Positions 12,231 to 23,700 of a stretch of 64,000 bases of DNA are shown here, piece after piece. Origin of the DNA: Deuterostichococcus epilithicus (Eukaryota; Chlorophyta; Trebouxiophyceae; Prasiolales; Stichococcaceae); assembly GCA_033439295.1 (NCBI GenBank), contig JAVTLE010000017.1, positions 1,240,001 to 1,304,000 of the forward strand. The letters run 5' to 3'. The position numbers and the translations under genes were made by a program. Each line of letters starts with the position of its first letter. Positions within the stretch are counted from its first letter, which is position 1. The notes under the pieces are model-generated. The model was not told the DNA's origin. It saw nothing but the letters and a program-made list of their open reading frames with translations, and made no database searches.

Positions 12231-12667
12231 ACCAAGCTTACGAGCAACAGGCCGCAAAACCAAATCATATACATGAGCTGCAGGGGTCGGGCGCTGCCAT
12301 TCAGAAACCTTCTGCGGCGGGCAAACAATCGCATTTGGTAAACAGACATGCAATGGGTCATATCAAAAATTATTCACAGTAGAAGGACACACCAAAATTG
12401 ACAGCAGGCTTAGCCGCCAGGCAGGCACATGCGCGTCATGTGCATGATCCGCCGCTGACTTGCCGCTTCAGTCTTCGTCCCAAAAATTCGGCCCTCGTTC
12501 GAGACCTCGCATGGGGCCGCAAAAGCCTGCAGCTGGCTCACTGGCAGAACACAAAGGAAACAAAACTCGGCCTGCTCGGTAAGCAGACGAAGCAATGCAT
12601 TTGCAGCTGAATGCCAGACCTGCAGGTAGGCTGGACCCAGCTGTACATATGTCATTTTTTCGAGAGC

Positions 12668-15600
12668 TCAAGCCACCAGCGTCAGCAGGGCAGCAGCCAG
12701 GGCAGCGAGCGCTCCGACAGGCGCCATAGCGCTAGCCTGCGGGACACACAGGGCCGCACTGTTCATACGATCGTCAATACCAAGGCAAGCGCATGGTTGG
12801 TCGGCAACACATAGCTGCTGCAACGTCTAGCCGCTGCAAATTGCCGACGGAGAGGCTGGGCCCATCTGCCAACGGACGCCACCGCGCACATCCCCACGCC
12901 AGCGGTCTCACTCACCATGCGAGACGCCGCCTGAGGCGCGGGCGCCGGCGTGGGTGTGTTGGTGGCGGTGGGCACTGGGGTGGAGTCTTCGGCTGATGAG
13001 GTGGAGCCGTCGCCTGGGACTGGGATGACGCCTATGGTGCCCACGGGCTCAGGAGTGGGGGCAGCGATGGGGGGGAACTGAGTGGCGGGGGCTTCGGTGA
13101 AGGGGGCGAGCGTCATCAGCGGGGCGCCCGCATCGGAGGGAGACTCGGCAGGGCTGCGTGCGCATGAAGGGTTGGCCATTTCTCAGCACACAACCGCAAT
13201 GATGTCATGACCTGATGCGCCCGCCTAGCAGCAGGGACAGCTCGGTCATCGTCCAACACAACCTGAGTTTGTTGGCTAATTCTGGATCTTGGGGGCATTG
13301 CGGTACAAGCGGCATGACACATACAGGTTCATCAGGTAGCGAACGAATATGCATAACACAGCGCCCAGGCAAGGGCACAGCCCAGCTGCCCAGCGCAGCA
13401 TCAATCGATGGATGCAATGGCCTGCGCCGTGCCGCTGCCAGGGCTGTCGCTGCGCCAGCATACGTACTGGCATGGATTGCACACCTGGAGACAGATTCGT
13501 CATCGCTGGGCTCCTCCGTGTTGGAGGGTGCGGAGGCGGGGCTCACAGGCTCCTCCGCGATGCTTGGGGCGGAGGTGGGGCTGTTCGTGCTGTTGCTGCG
13601 GTGCCACGCACACAAGATGGCATGCCTAGGACATTTGGCAATGCTTCACTTGGGGCACCTGCACAGCAAAGCAACTGCACCTGCAAAGGCGGCAGCCGCA
13701 GCCCCATGCTGCTTGGGTCCCAAATAGTAGAAAGTGTCGCATCAGTGCAGACAGGGTTTGGCAGGCAGTCCCGGCCACGATGGAGATGTGCGCCTCGATC
13801 GGTGTGGACTTCGTCGAGAACGTTAAGCGATATTTCAGTTTTTGGTGGCCCTTTACCCATATGCATGCGCCACCTTCCCATACCCCTCACCTGATGGAGG
13901 ATACATCATACGGCACGTCGCAGGCATTGAAGATCAGCCGGCTGCGTTGGGACACACGATGACTTCAGCAACCAGCAGCAAATTCAATGCGCAACATCTA
14001 CGGAGTCACAAGCCAGCGCTGATCCACGGATGCCGCAGCATCAGGGCGGTGCGAGAGCCGCCGAATACTAGGGAGCATTGTGCGCAGCACTCACTAGACT
14101 GAGCCAAACGTGTTGCTGCTGGCGATGGTGTTGATACAGTCCGGGGTCACCTGCAGGCACAATAAAGCAATGCTTGGTTTGACAGCCATCCGAACAAAGG
14201 TGCCAGCCGCAAGTGTCAGCGCGGGCGGCGCTGCAACGCCACAAGCCGCACTGCCAACCCTTCCCTTGCACATGCAGTCCTCTACTTTTTAAGGTGCTGC
14301 ACTGCTGCTCACCAAGTCGCGGCCTACGACCGCCTACGACCGCTAAGGACTGTGATGCCGTCAAGGTGCCCGGAAGTGCGAGCACCGTCAGGTGCGCAGG
14401 CAGAGATGTTGACAAGGGGTACTGCGCTGAGGTGCACATTGTGCACGTGGGTGCATATCACAACCGTGTGAACAGCGACGCACTTCCTGAAGGGCGGTTG
14501 CGCATTGCACAGGGCAGTCCAGGGAGACGCCTATGTCGGAGCCCGGGTCCGCCTTTGCCATGAGGGGGGAGCAGTAGTGCAGGAAGTCCAGCCCCGCGTC
14601 AAAGTTCTCCGACGTCGTCAGGCACTCAAAATCTGCAGACGGGGGCAAGAAGCGTTGCAGGAGACGGTTAGCACGACCGCTAAAAACAGGCGCGTTTGCA
14701 TGGTGCAACCGAGCATGCCGATCCGCTGCCCATTTTCGGCAGGCACAGGCACGGCGCAGCGCAGTGCAGTGCTGTGTGTGGAGGGTATCAGCTCCGGGGT
14801 GCGACAGGGTCGCCAAAGATTGCTGGATGGTGCTGGTCTGTGAGCGCAACAGAGCGGCAAGAAAGACACAAGAGCATGAACAAACTTTGAGCTAGCCATA
14901 GGTCCGCCGAAGCAAGGGCCCTGCCTCACCAGAGGCGTCGATGACGCCTGCAGAGGACGGCGCCGTTGTCGCCACAGTGGACGAGTTGGAGGGCGTTGGT
15001 GCAGAGGAGGAACTCCCAGAAACAGTGTAGTCGACATGGCAAGCATCAAAGATGAAGCGGCTGCGGGCAAGAGCACACTGTTTGGGTGCCTCTACTTCCT
15101 CTGCAGGAAGAGACTTGAACGAGCCCACATGGACTCATACTGCATCGCACGTTCGTGGGACTGGTTCATGGGACTGATAGGACATCAAGCTCAAACATGC
15201 GGGCACCAGGCATTCGTGCGCGAATGCAGTATGCTGCATGTCGCAACATGACGGAATAACAAGCCTGCAGAAGCGTACTAGCTGGTGCCGAGAGTGTTGC
15301 TCGAAGCCACGGCATCCCGGCAGCTTCGAGAGAGCTGTGCGCAAGCAGATCCACTCTCAGTAGTGAAGCAGCTACTCGTGTGCATAGCTGTACGTTCTTT
15401 GACCTGGGACTTCATCATTGGTCAGTGCTGGAAGAAGTGCGCTTAGGCACAGGTCCAATGATGGCGCACCTCGTTGAAGGCGTCGCCACAGGCGCTGGGG
15501 CAGTCGAACCTGACGTCGGTGCCCGAGGCGGTGAAGGAGTTTGCCAGGTTGCTGCAGTCGCGTCCAATCTGCTGTGCGGCAGCCTGGTTGTCCGAATCGG

Positions 15601-16961
15601 CAAAGCAGGCCACCGCGCCGGCAAAGCCCGCCAGGCCTGCACAGCAGCTGGTGCTCAGCATCATGAGCAGCCAGCATTCGGAAAGGCTGGCGAACTCCCA
15701 GTGGCGCGCTGCATGCTGTGCCGCTTGCCGCATGTCTCACCCGGCAGCTGCTGCGGAGCATGGCATACCAGCAGTGCCTAACGCGTCTGTAGTTGTTCGT
15801 GCACGACATCAGGTGTTGCTCGTCCTACTCAGCACTAGAGAGCAAGCTGATGCATGCGCACCGGGCGGTGGCAGTACCCAAAGACCTTGCCAGCTTGGCT
15901 GCCATATTTGCTGACCCCCAATACATCCCTCGACACACACAGAGAGAGAGAGAGTGAACGACGAGGCGTTTACAGCTGGTGTGTATGTTCGAAGGCTCTC
16001 GATCACCACTCAACTAATACTTGTGAGCGTTTCGAACTCTGAGCAGACAACGTCCCATCTTATGACTGCAGTCCTGCGCGGCACACTTCAGTGCTGTGCA
16101 ATGGGAAAGAGGCTGACCCGCAGGTTGTATTGAAACTGCAACCTGGACGACCCAACAGTGTCCCAGTTTTGCAGTGGCCGTCACGGATGTGCAGCACAAG
16201 TGCTGCTGTCGGTAGCATTGTGTCAAAATGATTCTTGCTGCAGCATATATGTTGGATTGCTGGTTTTGTTTGCAGCTGACTCAGCTCGAGGTCTCCGGAA
16301 CGAGTACATGACAGGTACGACACATGTTGCTCGTACGCGATGTGTATGTGTTGCTGGCGCGCAATAGGGTCTACGCTGGTTGTGCAGTGTAGACAAGTGT
16401 AGAAATCTCAGCTATTGCGCGTCTGGCTGGAGAGAATCGACCTCCTGACTCAGGCAAGGCAATTGACCCAGCGCCTTCGCTCGAACGAAGTGCCTTCGTC
16501 ACTCAGCCAGAGACGACTTCGGGTACTGACAGGATTCCAGCCTGCTGAGCGATGACTGGTAGGTGTCGTCGTCACGATATCAGATACGCAACCGCCGTCG
16601 ACATCGACCCTACCAAGCTTGGTTGTAGGTACGTGCAGAGGCTGCCGCAGCCTTGATTTAATTTGTGCCCTTCCACACAGGCCTGGAAATAAGGTCAGCA
16701 AGCAGCTGCGCTCGCGACCGGCGAGCTTCCGGCAGCGTCACCACGGAGTGAATCCATTGAATGAAAACATGGTGGCTGCGCTATCGAGGAGGTGCATGGC
16801 ACGCTCGCGGATTGGGTCACTCTGTCCGCATGTCAGTGGCAGACTGGAGGTCATGCAAGGAGGTGGGACTCACCGCTGCTGGACTGCGCAGCGGCCGCGC
16901 CGAGCAGCGTGACCACCAGCACCAGCACCAAAATCAGCACCAGCAGCGGTCGGGACGCCAT
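12668..16961 (-). CDS. Secreted GPI-anchored protein with duplicated cysteine-rich module
   Basis: Ten exons join in frame (371 aa): 16961-16874, 15636-15470, 15334-15279, 15060-14930, 14632-14484, 14150-14095, 13941-13891, 13595-13485, 13153-12916, 12736-12668. Exon 1 encodes a signal peptide (MASRPLL, a Leu/Val-rich core, GAAAAQ). A six-cysteine module follows twice. Each copy has a DCPxxC motif, then xxC...IASSNT or AVASSNT, then IFxAC-V-Y. The module is spread over three exons in each copy (167+56+131 and 149+56+51 bp) with identical phases, so it arose by exon-triplet duplication. Residues from about 245 on are rich in Pro, Ser, Thr and Ala. The last exon is a hydrophobic Ala/Leu tail ending at the stop, typical of GPI attachment. 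I do not recognise the family; a cell-surface role is inferred. Confidence 0.8.
15940..15955. repeat. AG dinucleotide microsatellite
   Basis: An acacagagagagagagag run in the first intron of the GPI-protein gene. Confidence 0.7.
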
Positions 16962-18398
16962 GTTGTGTGTGTCAAGCGTGCGTGCAGACCGATTCAAGCG
17001 GCGATCATAGCAGATCTCACATGCAGCTGCGACGCTGCTGTTGACATGCTGCAGGGCAAAGTCGACGAGGCACGATTTGTTATCAATCCCCCATCATCGC
17101 ACGTTCGCACCCCTCCGTCGCGCTCTCGTTCCCGGCTGAATGTTCCTCATGAGAATCCGGCAATGACTAATGCTGTTCAGCGCTGATGTTATTCCACCGG
17201 CCGACCTGTATCCTCTGACCAGCCAGGTAGTCATGCATGGGCAGGCGTGCAGGCCTTGCAGAGACCTTGCCTGCTGCTCTGAGCAAGGACTATTGAAGAC
17301 TTCTGCCCCTTGTGTCGAGGATTCCGGCTGTTGTTTCCCCCCGTATGTATCAAGGGCGCTGACGAATCATGCAGCTCACGCCATGCCTGACAGGAGCGCA
17401 GGCTGTCCCAGAAGTTGAACGCGCACACCCATCGCTTGGAAAGTCCAGCACACCACCAACGTTGGCCTCGAGCAATCGTTGCAAGCGACGAGGAGGCAGC
17501 TAGCACCTGTGAGTGGCAGCACACAGCTTGCTTGTGCGTTGCATGGATGTAGCATTTTGGCATACATGCGTTAGTACTATCAGAATTGGCATCGCCGGTA
17601 ACCATGTGGCGACTAGGTTCCACGGAATGCCGCCATGGACGCCTGCGGCAGTCGAACACAGCTGCTGCTTCGGCAGCGGAGCGGACTGCAGGACGGCACC
17701 ACGAATGTATACCTTGCGTCGCCGGCGAAGCGCGTAGCAGTGCCGGGTCGGGCTTTGAGAACGGTCAATCTTAGACTGCAGACGGAATTTGGGCCTGTGA
17801 CTACATGCCGCACAAGCCGAGCAAGACACCTTTTGAAGCACGATCATGCGATCAGCGAGGAATGAGTTGCCTTTTTTGCAAGCAGGTGGGCAGCACGGCA
17901 CGGAATTGGATGCCAGCACAGTCGCGGCGGGGAGAGCTTGAAGTGGCGTCATAGCAGGCGGCGGATATCTGGCACAGGCGCAGTACTGCACGTCGGTCGT
18001 CACATGGAGCAGCAGCAGCACCTCAGGCGGCACTGGAAGTGCCAGCCTCGGCCGCCACGCTGGCGAAAGGCCCGTGGAACCGCCCGGCTGGAAGCCTGAT
18101 TGCGTCAGCATCCTCACAAAGCGTGTCGGCGTCAGCAATGCAGATGCCGCCGTCTGGCTTGCCAAGGCAGCGATGCAGATGCCGTCGTCTGGCTTCCAAG
18201 GCAGGGGCGAGCTGGCAGCAAACAGGCAGCCGCCTGATGCTGCGTCGCAGCGAGCGAGCGGACCAGCGTGCAACAGCTGCTCGACGTCCTCAGCTCGGCA
18301 TGCAGGCGGCCAGCATGGCCGCAGCACCTGCTGCGGGCGTGGTCACGCTGCCTGGCCTGCGACCCAGCACAGCCGCGTGACGCCGCTGCCTGCCACAG
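16962..18398. other. Intergenic region upstream of the GPI-protein gene
   Basis: It should contain the minus-strand promoter. A 275-codon minus-strand ORF (17500-18327) has no recognisable motif and I treat it as chance. At 18137-18210 there are two imperfect ~35-bp tandem units built on gcagatgccg-cgtctggctt, which on plus read GVSNADAAVWLAK and could be a further decayed mTERF repeat. Confidence 0.5.
18137..18210. repeat. Imperfect 35-bp tandem repeat
   Basis: Two adjacent units each contain atgcagatgccg, cgtctggctt and ccaaggcag, with a few differences. Confidence 0.7.
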
Positions 18399-19047
18399 GA
18401 GGCGGGCTTGTCCACCGCCAAGGCTGCATCCCTGCTGCTGATGTGGCTATTGGTGCTGGGCAGGGAGGTGGCCGTCCTGCAGCTGCAATGGGATGCGCTG
18501 CAGAACAGGCTTGGGCTAGAGTGACTTCCAGCTAGCACGTGTGCTGTCTCAGCCGATGCTGTTGAAGCTGAAGGCCAGCAGCATCGAGCAGCATGCATCA
18601 GCATTACTGATGTGGCGCCGCCGCCTCGGCTGGATGCCAGAGGACGTCGCCAAGATGGTGTTCCGACAGCCGCTTATCCTGGCAAACGACACGGCATGGC
18701 AGACCAACTTTGACAGGCTGATGGCGGCGTGCAGCCTCCGTCGGCAGCAGGCCGCTGCCCTGTGCCGCCGTCAGCCGATCATGCTGGTTATCAACATGAC
18801 GACACCCAAGGCGCTGCGCAAGCTGGAGTTTTGGCAGATAGTCAGTGGGCGGCCGGCGGCGGCCCTTGCGCAGTCTCCGACGTACATAACCCTCTCTCTG
18901 CCGCACCGCACCGCGCCGTGCACCGACTTCATGTGGGCATGCGGCAGGGCGCTCAGCTCGAGCTTTGCTTCAGCGTCTCATGCCTCGCTGAGCCCAGAAA
19001 TGAGATGCCATGCAAATCAACATGTCACTGCCCGCCACCCCGATTGA
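18399..19047 (+). pseudogene. mTERF-like sequence with a single-base frameshift
   Basis: mTERF proteins are helical-repeat organelle nucleic-acid-binding proteins. From a possible acceptor at 18397-18398 the frame reads GLSTAKAASLL and QNRLGLE, then meets TGA at 18522-18524. The next frame carries on the family pattern: DFQLARVLSQPMLL, then LGWMPEDVAKMVFRQPLIL and ALAQSPTYITLSL. Removing the T at 18522 would join the two at the expected mTERF spacing. No start, upstream exon or intron is evident, unlike its intron-dense neighbours. An alternative is a short intron ending at the acceptor before 18532 (CTA GCA), which keeps frame but removes half a repeat. Pseudogene or retro-derived fragment is favoured; a sequencing indel is possible. 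Confidence 0.6.
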
Positions 19048-19303
19048 ATCAGCAGGGGCGCTGGCAGATCCACGGTGCCACTGCGCGGCGCATAGCCGGC
19101 GTTTTCTCTTTTGCACCTCGACGTTGGCTCTCTAGCTGTTATTCAGAGCTGCACTTTGTGTTTTCTCCCTCGATGTCGATATGGGACGCATCGAGAATGC
19201 CGTTGCGTCGATGTCGATGCACGATTTGATTATCTCGTCAAAGAGACACTTACGCTCTACTTTTCTTGCTAATCCACAACTTCGAGCTGAGCGTGAACGA
19301 GTT

Positions 19304-19304
<1 letters not shown>

Positions 19305-19346
<42 letters not shown>
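19305..19346 (+). repeat. (AGC)14 trinucleotide repeat
   Basis: Fourteen perfect AGC units about 100 bp upstream of the BTB-like start. If translated with the ATG at 19350 it would give a Ser run; that frame stops 28 codons after the ATG, so it is probably 5' leader. On minus it yields a spurious poly-Leu ORF. Confidence 0.9.
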
Positions 19347-19347
<1 letters not shown>

Positions 19348-19443
19348 CCATGCTGGATGAAGCCATCAAAGCCGAGCTGGCTGCAGTCAAACGGGCCATA
19401 ATCAGCAACTTTGGCCGAATCTGGCCAGCGGGCTGACGAGCGC

Positions 19444-20334
19444 ATGCCCGCTTTTGATAAGTTCTCGGTTGGACTAAGTGATACAGCACGAAAGAAGCTG
19501 CAGCTGCCGGCCCAGTTGTCTGACCTGGTGTTGGAAATGGCGGACAGCCACTTCTACCCTGTGCACAAGCTGCGGCTCAGCGAGCACAGCTCGGTTCTGA
19601 GGCAAGTATATGTTTTCTATCTTTTGCCTGCGAGTAACAGTGACCAGTCACCTGAAATCCGCCACCCTGGAAATCAAGCGTGAAAGCGCCATGCACCACT
19701 CTGCGCTGAAGCGGGAATATGCATGTGATGTCAGCGTGAGTGGACGCAGGCAGCCAGTAAATTTCCGTTGCATTAATGCTGGTCATTATGAATGCTGCAG
19801 GCATAGGCATATTTCGATTTGCCAGACATGGATGCAGTCAGGGTCGAGGAAGACAGTGGTGTGCGCCGTTTCTGGACTTCATGTATGCTGCGTGGGAAGT
19901 ACATGGAGCTGCTTGGAGCGCCATTCAGAGACATCATTGGGCCTGTGCCGCCGGCTACTGATCATTGTAGTGAAGTACGACGTGCTGGAGCTGCTGGAGC
20001 GCTGCGAAGAAGAGCTTGCACGGCTGGTACTCACGCCTACCAACCTGGCGGAGGCGCATTCCCTGGCGCTGGAGTGCTGCGGTACCGGCCTGTTGGCATC
20101 ATGCAAGAGATACGTCATGACGAATCTCGACGATGTCACAGGTAAATTTTCGGGCTCTGCAAGGGCCTCAACATCGCTGTGACTCTGTATCTGATGTGCT
20201 CTTTTCCTGCATGGCGTTTGATGCCTGATGGGCATGGTTGACGCCTGGTCCTGATTAATACTGATGCCAGAAGTTTCCTGCCTGCAGTCATTAAGGAATT
20301 GAAATGCTCATCAATTTGTCTTCGGCTGCTGTGA
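19444..20334 (+). CDS. BTB/POZ-like protein, possibly degenerate
   Basis: BTB domains mediate dimerisation and often recruit substrates to Cullin-3. Exons 19444-19605, 19807-19858, 19971-20141 and 20288-20334 join in phase (143 aa). Exon 1 has the BTB core LSDLVLEMADSHFYPVHKL. Exon 2 gives FDLPDMDAV. Exon 3 has KYDVLELLERCEEEL and a BACK-like helix. The usual middle strand-helix is missing: the intron at 19859-19970 contains FLDFMYAAW in another frame, about one base out in a T run. In the last exon a better BACK continuation (NLSSAAVMDLLL) is also in another frame, running to a stop near 20411. So either this is a truncated product or a pseudogene with at least two frame breaks. ATG 19444 is chosen as first in frame after TAA at 19399. 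Confidence 0.5.
19893..19935 (+). repeat. Exon echo of BTB-like exon 3
   Basis: gggaagtacatggagctgcttggagcg resembles the exon 3 start gtgaagtacgacgtgctggagctgctggagcg at 19970-20001, in direct orientation. Confidence 0.6.
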
Positions 20335-20411
20335 TGGATCTGCTGCTGGGTCCAGCCGTTCACACCGCGAAGTATATCAACAAACTTCCAAACCTGCTAC
20401 TGTGGGGATGA

Positions 20412-20781
20412 GAAGGGAAGAGTCTGACTACCGTGCAATAGTGACTATTGCAAATTGCCGCCTGGCGGGAGTTACCAAACTGTCAATAGGGTGGGTTGAT
20501 GCGCCGTAGTTGCGTTGCTGTAGTGCTGACGATACTGATGCAGTATTCGAAAAGGAAATCCCAGACTTTAGGCGTGGCTGGCGGAGGTCAAGATGCACAG
20601 TGACTGCACAGTCCGCAAATGAGAACAGAAACCTATGCGTGGAGCGCGCCTCAGAAGCCCTGCTGACCACAAGGGCATGTGGAACGTCTGTCTAAAGCAC
20701 AATGCCACGCGCTGCCTCAGCCTGCGCCTGCGCCGCTTCGACACGGTTGCCGCACGGCATGTAGCGCTGCATAGCACCGCT
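20412..20781. other. Convergent intergenic gap
   Basis: About 370 bp between the BTB-like end and the TTC27 stop on the opposite strand. I found no gene and no clear TGTAA signal on either strand. Confidence 0.5.
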
Positions 20782-23700
20782 TCACTGCGCCGCCACAGCT
20801 TGCGCCCGTGCCGCCTCAACACGCTCCAGGGTGGCTACGAGGCGCGCGTGCGCCGCCGTGGCCCCAAAGCGCTCCTCTGTCTGCTTGATGATGCCGCGCA
20901 GCTGCATGCGCCCCGATGAAAGGTCCCTACACATTGGAGGCATGAGAATTTACGCTTAAAGGAGTCCAACAAACCACCAAAACGCCTTTGCACCTGCCGC
21001 ACAGCTGCATGCACCCAAGTCACAGGTCTCTGCACGCACGCATAGAGTCGTGAACACAGCAGCGCTGCCATACCGGACAACAGGCATCAGCTCTGTAAAT
21101 GACCCTGTTTGAAAGGCTGTTCGCTGTTCTCACAGCTCTCATCCTGACGGCCCGCACCCGCAGCCTGTCTCGCCTCACACCCAAGCACGGCTAGCAGGGG
21201 CCGCTGCAGCACAGGGGCGCGTTGGCGGCCCTGCGGTGAGATTGCTTGCGGCGCCTTGCTTGGCTAGCTGCGCCCACCAGGATGAGCGCAGGAGTTGTGG
21301 GGAGCGTCCGCAGTTATCAATGCATGCTTGCCGACCCACATCGTAACCATTCAGGCCTCCCGACAGCGCGCAAGTCCTGAACACACGTTGCAGGAGTGTG
21401 GCAGCACTGTCTGGGCGAGCACTCAGGGCATGCGCATCAGTGGGGTCGGAAAGCATTCCTATTGGACATGCGCCACGCCGTTCAGCAGCACTCGCCAGGC
21501 CTCCGACCAGGCTAGCAGTGCTGCAACAACAAATGTTGCGCAGCTGCCGCAGATGGTCCTTTGCTGCACAAGCCTTGATTCTACTGGAACTCATGTCCCC
21601 CTCTACGCACTCTAAGTTGAAAGTAGCCTCTGCGAGGCGGCGCCGCCGTCGCCGCCGCCAGCAATGCTCTTTACTTGCTGCAGATTGAGCAGTCCAGGGC
21701 GCAAGACTCACTGGGGGGAAACGTCGCCACCATCGGCGGCATCCAGGAACAGGCCGCACAGACGCAGGGTTGCATCGGCATAGGCGTTGAATGCAGCCGC
21801 TTCCTGCTTCCAGGGCGTCGCCGCCAGCCCGCGGCTCCACTTGATGAGCGCCTCCCGCGCGGCCCCTACTTCGCCATTGGCCCTGCAAATTGCAGGAACA
21901 GGCGCATGCCAGGGTTCACTGACTTGGACTTACGCATCCATACAGCATATCCTGGAAACCATCAGAAACACAAGATGGTTCCAGGCCATCCCTCTGTTTT
22001 CAAGGAGCTGCTTTGGAGTAGCTGCTGCTTCCGTCTTGAAGCTCCTGTAAGCACGAGATTCAGATAGCCGCAGCCGCCGAGGGCTGTCCAGTGTGGAGGT
22101 GTGGCGGTGCGTGTGCCCTGGAAGGTCGCCATGCAAAGGGGCGGGAGAAGTAGTCCGACTCCGGGGGATCAGCACCGCTGCACACATGGAAAGGCAGCCC
22201 ACAGCCGCGTGTTCGCGCCAGCCGCAGCCAACACATGGCTTGGAGACAGACAGACAGAGCCTTACTGCACAACGTGCCTCGAACGTGCGGCGCGGAGCGG
22301 ATCACGTACCTCTGTCGCTTCCTATCTACAAGCTCAGCAAAGACGTGTCGAAATCATGGCGTTGCAGGAGTGGAGTTTTCAAAGGGGCGCACATGCGGAA
22401 CTTGGCGATCAGCCCCCACAGTGCGCTGTCCCCGGATGCGGTGTTGGCGGCGGCACTCAGCACCTAAGGTGAAATGGGTTTGTTTGTGATCAAGGTTGTC
22501 CGCATAGTAGTGCTGAGCTCGGACTACTGATGGCACACGGCTGTGCTAGGGCATGCAATTGCTTGGCAGATAAATTGTGCAGGCGGCATGTGGCACAGGG
22601 AGCCTTGAACGCCACACAAGCGCCAGACACAGCAAAGCTCGCTTGATATACGACAGACGCTTCGAAGACGCCGATTGAGGAAAGTGTAAAGCACCTGCGT
22701 CAGGCCGGCACGCAGCTGCGTGATGTCATGCTCTGTCAGCGGCGTCAGCACCGCTTCCGCCACTTCCTGCTGCTCGTCGTCTGCTTCCTGCAACGCCGCG
22801 TCGCTCGAGCTGCCTGCAGAGCGTGGTTGCGTTGATGACAGCCAAAAAGCGCAGAAGAACGAAGGGTGTGCATATGCCTGACGCTGTTGGTGTAGACGCG
22901 CATGGCAGAGCAGGGATGCAGCGTTATGAGTGAGGTTGTTGGCAGCTCCCAACGACGATTGTGTGCCAATGCGGCATCCTCATCTGTGATGAGCTCCTTG
23001 GTCGTGCACCAGCAGCTACTGTGCCAGCCATCATGCGCCTCACCGGGTCAATGACATGCCCTCAGTGGGTCACGCGGCAGTGCAGCGCATGGCATGTGTC
23101 GAGCAGAGCAGAAGGGCAGCTCCACACGATGTCTCTACACCACAGAGCATGAGGTATAGTGCTGTTGCTTCAGTTTGCAAGTGGGGTTCCAATTCGAAGC
23201 TTCACGCACTCGCGTTGGGCGCTGGGTCAGACGCCGTGGTGGCCTCGCTGCTTTCCGACGCCCGGCCGGCTGCCGTGGTGCCCGGCTGCTGCTCGCTGCC
23301 GCCGCCGGGTTTGCTGCCCGGGCTGGTGGCCGCTTTGGCGTCCGCGTTGCCAGCCGCCGCCTCAAATGACATTGCGCCAGGGAACCGCCCGATGAGCGAC
23401 TCCAGCACCTCGACTTCCAGCTTCTGGCCCTGTGTCAGCTTGAGCACCTGGTAAGCAGAAATAATGGATTCAGATTGGATACACATTGCATTCACGATGC
23501 AGAAATCAAGCACAGGGGCGGAGCGCAACTCCAGCGCCTCGAATTGCAGCTTCTGGCATTATGCCAGCTTCAGCACCTGGGTAAAGGGACAAAGAAGTTA
23601 TGATGTATCATCACAGCGGCACGGCTTCCAGCCCCTGGAGTCGGCTCCTGCATGTGGTGCACCAAAAGGCTGAAGAATGTCAAGATGATTGGTTTCAGCA

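Larger units (their letters stand above)
11566..12667. other. Convergent 3' flanks of the BRO1-like and GPI-protein genes
   Basis: About 1.1 kb between two stop codons facing each other. It should hold both 3' untranslated regions; each has a TGTAA signal roughly 440-475 bp past its stop. No other coding sequence is supported. Confidence 0.65.

Noticed and set aside
17500-18327. 275-codon minus-strand open frame as a gene
   Set aside because: No motif, no splice support, and it overlaps possible mTERF-related sequence on plus.
18511-18531. An 11-bp intron to rescue the mTERF frame
   Set aside because: Far below any known spliceosomal intron length; a frameshift is the simpler reading.
19250-19489. 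Minus-strand protein with a poly-leucine segment
   Set aside because: The leucine run is only the complement of the (AGC)14 repeat.
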